Part shown: in pieces, positions 39,349 to 47,598 of the stretch
Numbering within the stretch: position 1 is the first letter of the stretch
Layout: each line of letters opens with the position of its first letter
Origin: DASQPR01 sp963727415
GTDB taxonomy: Bacteria; Actinomycetota; Actinomycetes; Mycobacteriales; Micromonosporaceae
Assembly: GCA_963727415.1 (NCBI GenBank)
Contig: CAVSGF010000002.1
Location: 1,240,001-1,304,000 of the forward strand
DNA length: 64,000 nucleotides
Direction: 5' to 3'
Translations under genes and position numbers: made by a program
The notes under the pieces: generated by a model
What the model saw: the letters and a program-made list of their open reading frames with translations, nothing else
The model's database searches: none
What the model was told of the DNA's origin: nothing

Positions 39349-39822
39349 TCACGAGCCCGGGCCGCGAGCGCGTGAACCCAGGTGATCGGCGAAACGATCA
39401 AGGATCAGCGGCCAGCCGCGATCTCCGGCCATGGCATCCCGGTAGCCGGCTGCCGCGGCCGCGTCGGTACACCGGTCGAAGCCGTCGTGGGTGAGGGTGA
39501 CGGCGCCGTCGTCGAACCGTACGGCGACGTCGCTAGCGGTTGCCGGATCCGGGAGTGGCTGTCGTCCCGGCCCGATCTGCCAGCTAAAGCCCAGGCGGTG
39601 CGGTGGCGCCCAGTCGCGCATCCGGCCCCGGTCGCAGCGGTACCCGTCCGGGCCGTACTCGGTGCACAACGCCCCTTGCCCGGTGCCGATCCGCATGGAT
39701 CGCACCGAGCCGGGTCCACTCCACGTGTATTCGGATGGCCACCACGGGGTGAGTTCGAGGAAGCGCTCGAACGCCTCACCGGCGCCGACCTGGGTGGTAA
39801 CAGTTACAGTGATCGGTTCCAT
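39349..39822 (-). CDS. SRPBCC (START/AHSA1-like) family protein
   Basis: A 157-residue protein. ITVTVTTQVGAGEAFERFLE begins the helix-grip fold. TPWWPSEYTWSGPG and DWAPPHRLGFSW follow, the latter the usual PPxRLxFxW segment of the AHSA1-like group, and VTLTHDGFD closes the sheet before a C-terminal helix. The fold binds hydrophobic ligands; no activity can be assigned. ATG 39822. It is 69 bp upstream of the Ddn-like gene on the same strand and may share its operon. Confidence 0.82.
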   Translation of the reverse strand: MEPITVTVTTQVGAGEAFERFLELTPWWPSEYTWSGPGSVRSMRIGTGQGALCTEYGPDGYRCDRGRMRDWAPPHRLGFSWQIGPGRQPLPDPATASDVAVRFDDGAVTLTHDGFDRCTDAAAAAGYRDAMAGDRGWPLILDRFADHLGSRARGPGS

Positions 39823-39909
39823 AGGCTACGGCGATACCCAGGCGACGGGCCGTTCAAACGTGCTGCCCGGCGGGGTGATCATGTGCGCCGGGTGGCGGGC
39901 TTGGGAGCC

Positions 39910-39992
39910 GATCAAGTGCGCCAGTTGGTGCAAGATCCTGTGCAGGTGACGTCGCTATAGCGCGTTCAGTGCTCAAGATCTCGCACTTGATC
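39910..39992. repeat. Imperfect long inverted element with GATCAAGTGCG arms
   Basis: GATCAAGTGCG (39910-39920) and its exact complement CGCACTTGATC (39982-39992) enclose 61 nt that also contains caagatc in related contexts (39931 and 39974). It lies in a gene-free gap. It could be a cruciform or terminator region, or a copy of a dispersed palindromic element. Confidence 0.5.
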
Positions 39993-40009
39993 AACGGGGG
40001 TGAGGCGGC

Positions 40010-41545
40010 CTAGTGATCGAGGCTTCCGTGCTCCAGATCCAGCCGGTGCTGGAGGTCGCGGCGGACCGAGGCATTGATGTCCCCGCTGTTGTACAGGCGG
40101 GTGAGTTCATCCGTCTCGATCATGATCACGTCCCGGCGGAGCCGGCGGGCCTGCGGCGCGAGCTGGTCGGCGTGCCCGTCGTCCGGGTAATCGATGCGCA
40201 TCTGCAAGGTGGTTCGGAGCTGGTCGACGGCCGAACTGGTGGCGCCGTTTCCCTCGCAGCCGTCCAGGTACCGCAGCGCGGCCTGGGCCATCGCGACGCG
40301 GGCGGCCGCGGTCTGTTCCTGTGCCGTTTCCGGTGGCTGGGCGATCCGAGCGCGCTTGACCAGGGGGCCCAGCGTAAAACCCTGGACCGTCAAGGTCATC
40401 ACGATGACCGCCGTGGTGAGCAGCAGCACCAGGTCCCGGCCGGGAAGCGCGGCCCCGGCACCGGTGGTCAGCGGGATCGACAGCGCGGCGGCTAGCGGCA
40501 GCACACCGCGTGCACCGGCCCAGGAGGCGACCACCGCGTGTCGCCAGGAGCCCCGGGTTTCGCGCCTGCGGCTGGCCAGCCACAGCGGGAAGATCCACAG
40601 TGCCCGGATGGCCAGCAGCGTGCCCGCGATGGCGGCGGCCTGAGCGATCCATGACCAGCTGTGCCCGGGCAACGCCTCGATCAAGGTGGGCAGTTCCAGC
40701 CCGATCAGCGCGAACACCACGGACTCGAGCAGGAACACGACGGTCTCGTAGACCGCGTGCACCTGCAGGCGCAGCGGAGCGGCCCCGACCGTGGCCGGCC
40801 GGCTGGCCAGGATCACGCTCGACACCACCACCGCGGTCACACCCGATGCGCCGATGTTCTCCGCCAGTACGTACCCGGCGTACGGGGTGAGTAGCGCGAT
40901 CACGGTGTCCAGTACCGGGTCGACGGTCCGTCGCCGGATCAGCCAGGCCAGGCCGGCGATGGCCGCGCCGATCAGCACGCCACCGCCGCCGAGCGCGATG
41001 AACTGGACGCTTCCGCGCACGAAGGACAGCGACGAGCCGGCGATGGCGGCCGCGACCGTGACCCGGAACAGCACCAGGCTGGTGGCGTCGTTGAACAGGC
41101 TCTCGGCCTGAAGCAGCGCGTGCAGGCGGGGCGGCAACGCCAGGCGGCGGCCGAGCGCGGTCACCGCGACCGGATCGGTGGATGCCAGGACGGCGCCGAG
41201 CACCAGAGCCATCGGCCCGGACAGGCCGGTCACCTCTGAGGCCACCAGAGCCACGGCGGCGGCGGTCGCGGCAACCAGGCCGATCGCGAGCACCGTGACC
41301 GGCCGCCAGACCAGACGTAACTCTCGCCACGGCAGGTCCTGACCGGCCGCGTACAGCAGCGGCGGAAGCACCACGACGCTGATCAGCTCAGGAGCGACCT
41401 CGACGTCGGGCACGCCGGGTAGCAGTGCCAGCACGACACCCGCGACCACCAGCAGCGACGGCGCGGGCACGCGAAGCCGGTGCGCGAACGTGGCTACCGC
41501 CGCGGCAATCGCGACAAGCAGCAGCACCAGTTGCATCTCATGCAT
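40010..41545 (-). CDS. NhaP-type (CPA1) Na+/H+ antiporter
   Basis: A 511-residue protein with about 12 helices (residues about 5-410) and a cytoplasmic C-terminal helical tail. LPPLLYAAGQDLPWRELR, LASTDPVAVTALGRRLALP, LLQAESLFNDATSLVLFRV (the Asn-Asp ion site) and WAGARGVLPLAAALSIPL are family signatures. It exchanges cytosolic Na+ or K+ for H+. ATG 41545 has GGAG 6 nt upstream. Divergent from the zinc-ribbon/ClC operon. Confidence 0.92.
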   Translation of the reverse strand: MHEMQLVLLLVAIAAAVATFAHRLRVPAPSLLVVAGVVLALLPGVPDVEVAPELISVVVLPPLLYAAGQDLPWRELRLVWRPVTVLAIGLVAATAAAVALVASEVTGLSGPMALVLGAVLASTDPVAVTALGRRLALPPRLHALLQAESLFNDATSLVLFRVTVAAAIAGSSLSFVRGSVQFIALGGGGVLIGAAIAGLAWLIRRRTVDPVLDTVIALLTPYAGYVLAENIGASGVTAVVVSSVILASRPATVGAAPLRLQVHAVYETVVFLLESVVFALIGLELPTLIEALPGHSWSWIAQAAAIAGTLLAIRALWIFPLWLASRRRETRGSWRHAVVASWAGARGVLPLAAALSIPLTTGAGAALPGRDLVLLLTTAVIVMTLTVQGFTLGPLVKRARIAQPPETAQEQTAAARVAMAQAALRYLDGCEGNGATSSAVDQLRTTLQMRIDYPDDGHADQLAPQARRLRRDVIMIETDELTRLYNSGDINASVRRDLQHRLDLEHGSLDH

Positions 41546-41718
41546 TTCGGACTCCGGGAGGCAAATAGGACGGCAGCCGACCAGCCTTCCCGGCGCACCG
41601 GCGGCCACTGTACCGGGTGCCCGTCACCATCCGGTAAACGCGACGGATATCACGCTCGCCAGACGCGCCGATGACCCAGAGTGGCGGGTATCGTGCAATC
41701 TGCAAAGGCTGCATATGT

Positions 41719-41729
41719 GCAATGATTGC
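41719..41729. promoter_or_regulatory. Palindrome GCAATGATTGC before the ClC operon
   Basis: A perfect 11-bp palindrome (5-bp arms, 1-nt centre) 20 bp before the TTG start. A second GTGCAAT lies 24 bp upstream (41692), and TGCA half-sites lie between. A candidate operator for the MarR protein encoded at the end of this operon. Confidence 0.45.
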
Positions 41730-41749
41730 GTTTCCGGGAGGGCGAGGCC

Positions 41750-41971
41750 TTGGTTCTGACACAGACAACCTGCGACGATGGGATCTGGTTTGAGCTGGCC
41801 TGCGACGATTGTGGTGAACCGTACTCAGCGGACGCCTCCGCTCAGGCTGACGCCGGCAACCTCTGGGTCGCGGCGCATTGGTCCGGGTGGCGCCTGACCG
41901 ATAGCTCTGACGGCGGATTCGGGCACCGGTGCGGCCGGTGCGTGGCTGGTGCCGCCGGAGGTCCGCGGTGA
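41750..41971 (+). CDS. Small zinc-ribbon-like protein, 73 aa
   Basis: The TTG start at 41750 has GGGAGG 7 nt upstream; an in-frame TTG at 41726 is less likely. Two CxxC pairs (ACDDCGE near residue 20 and RCGRC near residue 63) could bind one zinc ion, and the middle is LWVAAHWSGWRL. No membrane segment; not a family I can name. Its TGA overlaps the GTG of the chloride-channel gene, so the two are translationally coupled, suggesting a shared role or an accessory protein. Confidence 0.7.
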   Translation: MVLTQTTCDDGIWFELACDDCGEPYSADASAQADAGNLWVAAHWSGWRLTDSSDGGFGHRCGRCVAGAAGGPR

Positions 41972-43839
41972 CCGTCGGGAATCATGTCGCCCGCCTTCCC
42001 CGGCGCAGCCTGACCCGATCGTGGGACTGGCTGCGCGGCTCCAGCGGTGGCCTGCAGTTGCTCGCCGTCGTTGTCGGCATCGGTGCCGGTCTCGGCGCCA
42101 TCGCCTTCCGGTGGCTGATCGTGTCGGCCACCCGCCTGGCCACCGGGCACAGCGACTATGCCGGCGCGGTAGGTCAGGCCAACCCGCACCTGCCGGCGCT
42201 CGGACGCTATTTCGTACTGATCGTGCCCGTGGTCGCCGGCCTGATCTACGGCCCCCTGGTGCAGTTCTTCGCTCGCGAGGCCCGCGGTCATGGCGTACCC
42301 GAGGTGATGTACGCGGTCGCCGAGCGGGGCGGCCGGATCCGGCCTCAGGTGGCCGGCGTCAAGGCGCTGGCGTCGGCGATCTGCATCGGTGGCGGCGGCT
42401 CGGTGGGACGCGAGGGCCCGATCGTTCAGATCGGATCGGCACTAGGCTCGACCATCGGCCAGTTCATCGGTCTACCGGCGTCCCGCCTGCGGCTATTGGT
42501 CGCCTGTGGAGCCGCGGGCGGCATCGCGGCCACCTTCAACGCGCCGATCGCCGGAGTGTTCTTCGCCCTGGAACTGATCCTGGCTGACTTCGCGGTGGAG
42601 TCGTTCGCCGCCGTGGTGCTCGCGGCGGTCGCGGCTTCGGCGATCGGTCGCGCGGCGCTCGGCGATCATCCGTTCCTCACGCTCCCGTCATTCACCGTTA
42701 CCAGCCCGGGCCAGTACTTGTGCTTCGCGGCCCTGGGCCTGGTCGCGGCCATCGTGGGCGTTGGATTCAGCCGGATCCTGTACCTCATCGAAGACGTGTG
42801 CGACAAGATCTGGCGCGGCCCGGAGTGGCTGCGCCCGGCGGTCGGTGGCATCGCCCTCGGTGGCCTGCTGCTGGTGCTGCCGCAGATGTACGGGGTCGGC
42901 TACCCGGTCCTCGGTCATGCCGTGTCCGGCGGATACGCGATCGCGTTCCTGCTCGTCCTACTGGTCGGCAAGGTCGCCGCGACCAGCCTGACGATCGGCA
43001 TCGGCGGCTCTGGCGGGGTGTTCGCGCCCTCGCTGTTCGTGGGCGCCATGCTCGGCGAGACGGCGGGGCAGATCCTGCACGCGGTGGATGCCTCGCTCGC
43101 CCCCGCGCCAGGCGCGTATGCGCTGGTCGGCATGGGTGCGGTGTTCGCCGGCGCGGCGCGTACCCCGATCACGGCCGTCCTGATCATGTTCGAGCTGACC
43201 GGCGAGTACCGCATCATCCTGCCGTTGATGCTGGCGATCGCGCTGGCCGCCGGTATCTCGAAGCTGGTTTCCCGCGACACCATCTACACCCGCAAACTGC
43301 TGCGTCGCGGTGTCGACCTGCACGCGCCGACGCGTCGGCTGCAACAGCTGACCATCGGTTCGGCGGCCGGTCCATTACCGGAGCCGCTGGCGCCGGATGC
43401 CGACCTGGAGCAGGTGGCCGCCCGGTTCGCCGAGGACACGCACGACGCGCTCCCGGTGATCGACGCCAACGACGAGCTGCGCGGCGTGGTGCGCGCGGTC
43501 GAGGTGGAGCGGGCCCTGCACGACGGCAGCCGCAAGGTGACCGCGGCTGACCTGGCACAGAGCGTGCCGGTGCTGTCCGCCGACGGTGGGCTGGAGGCGG
43601 CCTTGGGTACCCTGACCCGCAACGGTGGCGGCGGCCTGCCGGTCGCCGACGGGCAGGGCACGGTGACCGGCTGGGTTACCCACCGTGATGTGCTGCGAAC
43701 CGCTGCCGGCATCACCGCCCAGCCGCCGGCGCCGTCAGTGCTCCGCCGGACCCGGCGGCGTCCCCGGCGCCTATCCGGAACGCTGTCGGAAACCGCGACC
43801 CGGGCGAGATCACCGGAACACTCGAGTCGCTCCCTGTGA
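41968..43839 (+). CDS. ClC-family chloride channel/transporter with two CBS domains
   Basis: A 623-residue protein. The ClC core (about 30-450) shows GHGVPEVMYAV (first anion-site motif), GGSVGREGPIVQIGSALG with the gating Glu, GGSGGVFAPSL, and a final segment TPITAVLIMFELTG. Two CBS motifs (about 475-590) close the protein, as in regulated ClCs. GTG 41968 has GGAGGT 5 nt upstream and overlaps the zinc-ribbon stop; the 3' end overlaps the MarR start as GTGA. It moves Cl- alone or in exchange for H+; which applies cannot be read here. Confidence 0.93.
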   Translation: MTVGNHVARLPRRSLTRSWDWLRGSSGGLQLLAVVVGIGAGLGAIAFRWLIVSATRLATGHSDYAGAVGQANPHLPALGRYFVLIVPVVAGLIYGPLVQFFAREARGHGVPEVMYAVAERGGRIRPQVAGVKALASAICIGGGGSVGREGPIVQIGSALGSTIGQFIGLPASRLRLLVACGAAGGIAATFNAPIAGVFFALELILADFAVESFAAVVLAAVAASAIGRAALGDHPFLTLPSFTVTSPGQYLCFAALGLVAAIVGVGFSRILYLIEDVCDKIWRGPEWLRPAVGGIALGGLLLVLPQMYGVGYPVLGHAVSGGYAIAFLLVLLVGKVAATSLTIGIGGSGGVFAPSLFVGAMLGETAGQILHAVDASLAPAPGAYALVGMGAVFAGAARTPITAVLIMFELTGEYRIILPLMLAIALAAGISKLVSRDTIYTRKLLRRGVDLHAPTRRLQQLTIGSAAGPLPEPLAPDADLEQVAARFAEDTHDALPVIDANDELRGVVRAVEVERALHDGSRKVTAADLAQSVPVLSADGGLEAALGTLTRNGGGGLPVADGQGTVTGWVTHRDVLRTAAGITAQPPAPSVLRRTRRRPRRLSGTLSETATRARSPEHSSRSL

Positions 43840-44378
43840 ATCGCAACCGATGGGACATGATTGACGCCATGGCCAAATCCACCACCGAGACGCTGCCGAA
43901 CACACGCGAGGAGCTGATGGACGCCCTGCTGGCGGCCAGCCGCGCCATGGTGGCGCTCGCGGCGCGTTCGCTCGCCGGGCTGGATGCCGATGTCACGCTC
44001 CCGCAGTACCGGGCGCTGGTGGTGCTGGCCTCACGCGGCCCGCAGCGGGTGGTGGACATCTCCAACGAGCTCGGGGTCAACCCGTCAACCGGGACCCGGA
44101 TGGTCGAGCGGCTGGTGCGCAAGGGCCTGCTCCGCCGGTATCGCACCGCGAGCGACCGGCGCGAGGTCCGGCTCACCCTCACTACGGCCGGGCGCGAGCT
44201 GGTCAAGCAGGTGACCATGCGCCGCCGTGACGAGCTGGCCGGCATCGTCGAGGCGATGCCGCCGGAATGGCATCACCCGGTGAGCCAGGCGCTGAGGTCG
44301 GTGGCCAGATCGATCGGCGAGGTGCCGGAGCGGGAATGGTGGCTCGGGTGGGATGCCGGTCACGAACCGATCAGCTGA
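43836..44378 (+). CDS. MarR-family transcriptional regulator
   Basis: A 180-residue winged-helix protein. LPQYRALVVLASRGPQRVVD, ISNELGVNPSTGTRMVERLV (recognition helix) and GLLRRYRTASDRREVRLTLT (wing with the DxR motif) are typical. GTG 43836 overlaps the ClC stop; ATG 43857 is a credible later start. Being last in the zinc-ribbon/ClC operon, it probably controls that operon; the palindrome at 41719 is a candidate site. Ligand unknown. Confidence 0.9.
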   Translation: MNRNRWDMIDAMAKSTTETLPNTREELMDALLAASRAMVALAARSLAGLDADVTLPQYRALVVLASRGPQRVVDISNELGVNPSTGTRMVERLVRKGLLRRYRTASDRREVRLTLTTAGRELVKQVTMRRRDELAGIVEAMPPEWHHPVSQALRSVARSIGEVPEREWWLGWDAGHEPIS

Positions 44379-44400
44379 TCACCGGTTCGCGGCCGGCCGG

Positions 44401-44985
44401 TCATTTCGGCAGCAGGTCGGCGTAGTCGGCGGCGGTGAGCGGGCCGCTGGACAGCGAGCCGTCCGCGCGCGGAACCGCGATCGGCTGGCCGGCGCGGGTG
44501 AATACCACCGAGTTGATCTGCGGTCGGGCGGTGAGCGTGCAGACCAGCTGCGCGTACGCCAGGAACTCGTCGTTTCGGACGGTGCCGTCGCTCGGGGCGG
44601 TCAGCTCGACGCTCGCCTGCCCGGCCGTGACGTGCACCGGGCCGACCAGATTGTCGCCCAGGAGAGCACTGCTGATGCCGTCGGCCTGTTCGGCATCGGT
44701 CGGGCCACTGAGCAGGTCCGTGACGATCTCGTCAACGGTCGGGGTGGTGCTGGTGCGGCGGGTAACCGCGACCAGGGAACCATCCTTGACCAGGTAGAGC
44801 TTCTCGTGGAGCGCGCCATGCCCGGGGTCGGCGGACGGTAGCGTCCGCGCGCCCGCCCCGGGCGGCGGGGTGGCCGCCCGGGGTTCGGACTGCGGTTGCA
44901 CGCCGCAGCCGGTCAGGGCGCCGGCCATCGCGGCGGCGGCCGCGGCCACCGCCAGGATCCGGATTCGTTGCACCATCGCCGTCAC
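44401..44985 (-). CDS. GerMN-domain lipoprotein
   Basis: A 194-residue protein. Lipoprotein signal ILAVAAAAAAMAGALTGC (Cys near 27), Pro/Ala linker, then a GerMN domain (about 60-180) with EKLYLVKDGSLVAVTR and a long VDEIVTDLLSGPT helix, as in LpqB and GerM. Such domains sit outside the membrane and may bind wall or partner proteins. GTG 44985 overlaps the kinase stop (GTGA); ATG 44976 is an alternative. As third gene after a regulator and kinase it resembles the MtrA-MtrB-LpqB order, so it may modulate the kinase (inference). Confidence 0.87.
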   Translation of the reverse strand: MTAMVQRIRILAVAAAAAAMAGALTGCGVQPQSEPRAATPPPGAGARTLPSADPGHGALHEKLYLVKDGSLVAVTRRTSTTPTVDEIVTDLLSGPTDAEQADGISSALLGDNLVGPVHVTAGQASVELTAPSDGTVRNDEFLAYAQLVCTLTARPQINSVVFTRAGQPIAVPRADGSLSSGPLTAADYADLLPK

Positions 44986-46338
44986 CGTTCCTGCTTGGGG
45001 ATCTCTATCCGGAACCGGGCACCGCCACCGGGCCGGTCCATCACCTCGACGCGGCCGCCATGAGCCGCCACGTGCTCGGCCACCAGAGCCAGCCCGAGGC
45101 CGGCCCCCTCGCTGTCACCGCGAGCCCGGGCGCCGGCACCACGGGTGAACCGGTCGAAGATCGACGATCGATCCTCCGGAGCCACGCCGGGTCCCTCGTC
45201 GTCGACCTCGATGACGCCGAGCCCGTCGGCGCACGAGACTCGAACCGCGATGGCGCCTCCGCCGTGACTCGCGGCGTTGTCCAGCAGGTTGGCCAGGACC
45301 TGCTCCAGACGGCGGCGATCGACGGACCAGCGGGTCCGGGTGCCGTTGTCGACCCTCACGACGTCCGCGGGAACCCCCCGGGCCCGGCAAGCCTGACGGG
45401 CCAGCTCGGCCACGTCGGTGTCGATCCGTTCTGGGGGCTGGTCCGATCGGGCCAGCTCCAGCAGGTCGGTAACCAGGTCGGTGAACCGCTTGATCTCCCC
45501 GGTCAGCAGGTCAAGTGCTCGACCCGTGCGGGAATCGACGTGGTCGCGCCGCTTGCCCAGGACTGCGGCCGCGGCCGAGAGCGTCTGCAGCGGCGAGCGG
45601 AGTTCGTGCGAGACATCAGCGGCGAACCGGCGGTCCCGCTCCATCCGGGCGGACAGCTGGTCCACCATGCTGTTGAAGGAATCGGCCAGGTGCGCTAGCT
45701 CCGGTTCGGCGGCCGGGTCCAAGCGGGTTTCCAGGTGGCCGGCGCTGATCGTGCTGGCGGCGTTCGCGACCTGGGTCAGCGGCCGCAGCACGCGTCTGGT
45801 GACATACGCTCCGAGCAGGCCACCGGCGGCGGTGGTGCCGGCCGCGACGAACGTCAGCACCAGCGACAGCACGCGCAGCGTCTGATCCAGCTCGGACAGC
45901 GAATCCAGCACGTAGAACTGGGTGCTGTCGTCGATGGGCAGCCCGATCGCCAGGGCCACACCGTATGGGGTGCGGACGCGCTGTGCCGATGGCTGGCCGG
46001 CGCTCACCCGGGCCCGCAGAGCGGCCGGCACCGAGGCGGTGATGCCGGCGTCGGCGTTGCGGGCGTACCAACGGCCGTCGTGCCACACCACCGGGTGACG
46101 GGTGGCGCCGGTGTCAAGGGATCGGAGCACCTCGATAATGTCCGGATTGTCGGCGGCCAGACCGGCACGAACCACGTTCGCGTCGATGTAGGTGACCCGG
46201 ATCGCCGAATGCTCCCGGCTGGCAACCAGGGTATTGCGTGTCAGGTCATAGGAGAGCAGCGCGATGGCGGCGGAGATCGCGAGCGCACCGCCGGCGAACG
46301 CGGCGGTGATCCGCGATCCGCAGGCCGGGCCGCATCAT
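44982..46338 (-). pseudogene. Sensor histidine kinase with an N-terminal one-base frame disruption
   Basis: From about 46310 down, 443 codons encode a typical kinase: first membrane helix AFAGGALAISAAIALLSY, an extracytoplasmic domain, second helix, HAMP, DVSHELRSPLQTLS (H-box), NLLDNAASHGGG (N-box) and DEGPGVAPED. The expected start, ATG 46338, overlaps the regulator's TGA as ATGA, but after about nine codons (MMRPGLRIA) the frame must move at 46311-46315 (extra G in GCGGATC) to continue. The gene is thus intact except for one base. A later GTG near 46175 would lose the first membrane helix. Recent mutation or sequence error. Confidence 0.85.
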
Positions 46339-47039
46339 CGGACGATCTTGTAGCCGAGGCCGCGCACGGTGACCAGGTGCCGGGGCGCCGCGGGCTCGTC
46401 TTCGATCTTCTGCCGCAGCCGGCCGACGTGCACGTCGACCAGGCGCTCGTCGCCGAAGTCGTACTCCCAGACCCGTTCAAGCAACTGCTGCCGGGACAGC
46501 ACCTGGCCGGCGTGCTCGGCCAGTTCCACCAGCAGCCGGAACTCGGTCCGGGTGAGCGCGACCGCGGAACCATCACGCAGGACCTCGCCGGCGAGCGGCC
46601 GGATCTCCAGAGGCCCGACGAAGATCGACGGCACCGTGGAAGCCGGCCCGCGCAGCCGGCGCCGCAGCGCGCGTAGCCGCGCGGTCAGCTCCTTGACCGC
46701 GACCGGCTTGATCAAGTAATCGTCGGCACCGGCTTCGAGCGCGGCGACCACGTCGTGGGTGTCCGACCGAGCGCTGACCACCACGACCGGCACGTCGTCG
46801 TGCCGGCGCAACTGGCGGATGCAGTCGAATCCGTCGATGCCGGGCAGCATCAGGTCGACCAGCACCGTATCGGACGGCTCGGTCCGCTGCCTGGCCAGCC
46901 CGTCCTCGGCGGTGGCCGCCTCGGCGACGGTGTAGCCCTCGTCCTCCAGCGCCAGCACCAACGCTGACCGGATCCGGTCGTCGTCCTCAATTACCAGCAC
47001 TGATGCCACCACGGCATCATTGCGCGCCGGACGCGTCAC
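46335..47039 (-). CDS. OmpR-family response regulator
   Basis: A 234-residue protein. The receiver (about 12-125) has VLVIEDDDR, VLVDLMLPGIDGF (phospho-Asp) and DDYLIKPVAVKEL (Lys). The winged-helix output (about 140-234) ends RHLVTVRGLGYKIVR. It is the first gene of the regulator/kinase/GerMN operon, overlapping the kinase start. GTG 47039 is used; GTG codons nearer VASVLV are alternatives. An 11-bp-spaced direct repeat upstream may be its own site. Confidence 0.93.
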   Translation of the reverse strand: MTRPARNDAVVASVLVIEDDDRIRSALVLALEDEGYTVAEAATAEDGLARQRTEPSDTVLVDLMLPGIDGFDCIRQLRRHDDVPVVVVSARSDTHDVVAALEAGADDYLIKPVAVKELTARLRALRRRLRGPASTVPSIFVGPLEIRPLAGEVLRDGSAVALTRTEFRLLVELAEHAGQVLSRQQLLERVWEYDFGDERLVDVHVGRLRQKIEDEPAAPRHLVTVRGLGYKIVR

Positions 47040-47081
47040 GACCAGTTTGCGCCCGCCAAATGTGACTTTTGCCGGGTCGTT

Positions 47082-47097
47082 GTCACCGAACCGTCAC
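47082..47097 (-). promoter_or_regulatory. Direct-repeat box upstream of the response regulator gene
   Basis: On the minus strand GTGACG-N5-GTGACA, two half-sites 11 bp apart, 43-58 bp before the regulator GTG. This spacing is typical of OmpR/PhoB-type binding. Candidate autoregulatory site. Confidence 0.45.
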
Positions 47098-47250
47098 ATA
47101 ACCGGAGAGGCCCCGCCACACGTGTCCGCGACGGTGTATGTCGTGGCACTCGGCCGGACCGTGCGCAGATTCGCGCCGGATCGGTCGCCCGCACCGGGAA
47201 CGCTTCCCGAACGGGGGAGTCCACCCTCAGGGGAAAGGAGCGGCTTCGCG

Positions 47251-47598
47251 ATGAACAGATCAACCACGGCCCGGATTCCGACGGTCGAGATCATCATCAC
47301 CGAAGACGTTGACCTGCTCGCCGCAGGCGATCTCGGTGCCCGCCTGGATGACGCGCTCGCGCTCCATCCGGATGAACTGGTGGTCGACGTGGCCTCGTGC
47401 CCGGTCATGTCCGCCGCCGCGATCGGCGCTCTGGTTGACGCGCACCGCCGGCTGGTCCGCGACGGTGGCGTTCTCACCGTGCGCGGGCCCTCGGCCCGCC
47501 TGCAGCGCCTGTTCCATCTCGCCCACGTCGACCGGGTCCTGCATACGACCCCTCGAAGCGGCTCCGAGAACAGCGAGGTAAGTGATGTCAGTTCGTAA
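47251..47598 (+). CDS. STAS-domain anti-sigma factor antagonist
   Basis: A 115-residue protein. The STAS fold covers about 10-105: VEIIITEDVDLLAAGDLGAR, then LVVDVASCPVMSAAAIGALV with Ser in the region phosphorylated in SpoIIAA-type antagonists, then GVLTVRGPSARLQRLFHL. Predicted to bind an RsbW-like kinase when unphosphorylated and so release a sigma factor. AAGGAG is 10 nt before ATG 47251. The 3' end overlaps the OtsA-like gene start by 14 bp, implying coupled translation. Confidence 0.88.
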   Translation: MNRSTTARIPTVEIIITEDVDLLAAGDLGARLDDALALHPDELVVDVASCPVMSAAAIGALVDAHRRLVRDGGVLTVRGPSARLQRLFHLAHVDRVLHTTPRSGSENSEVSDVSS

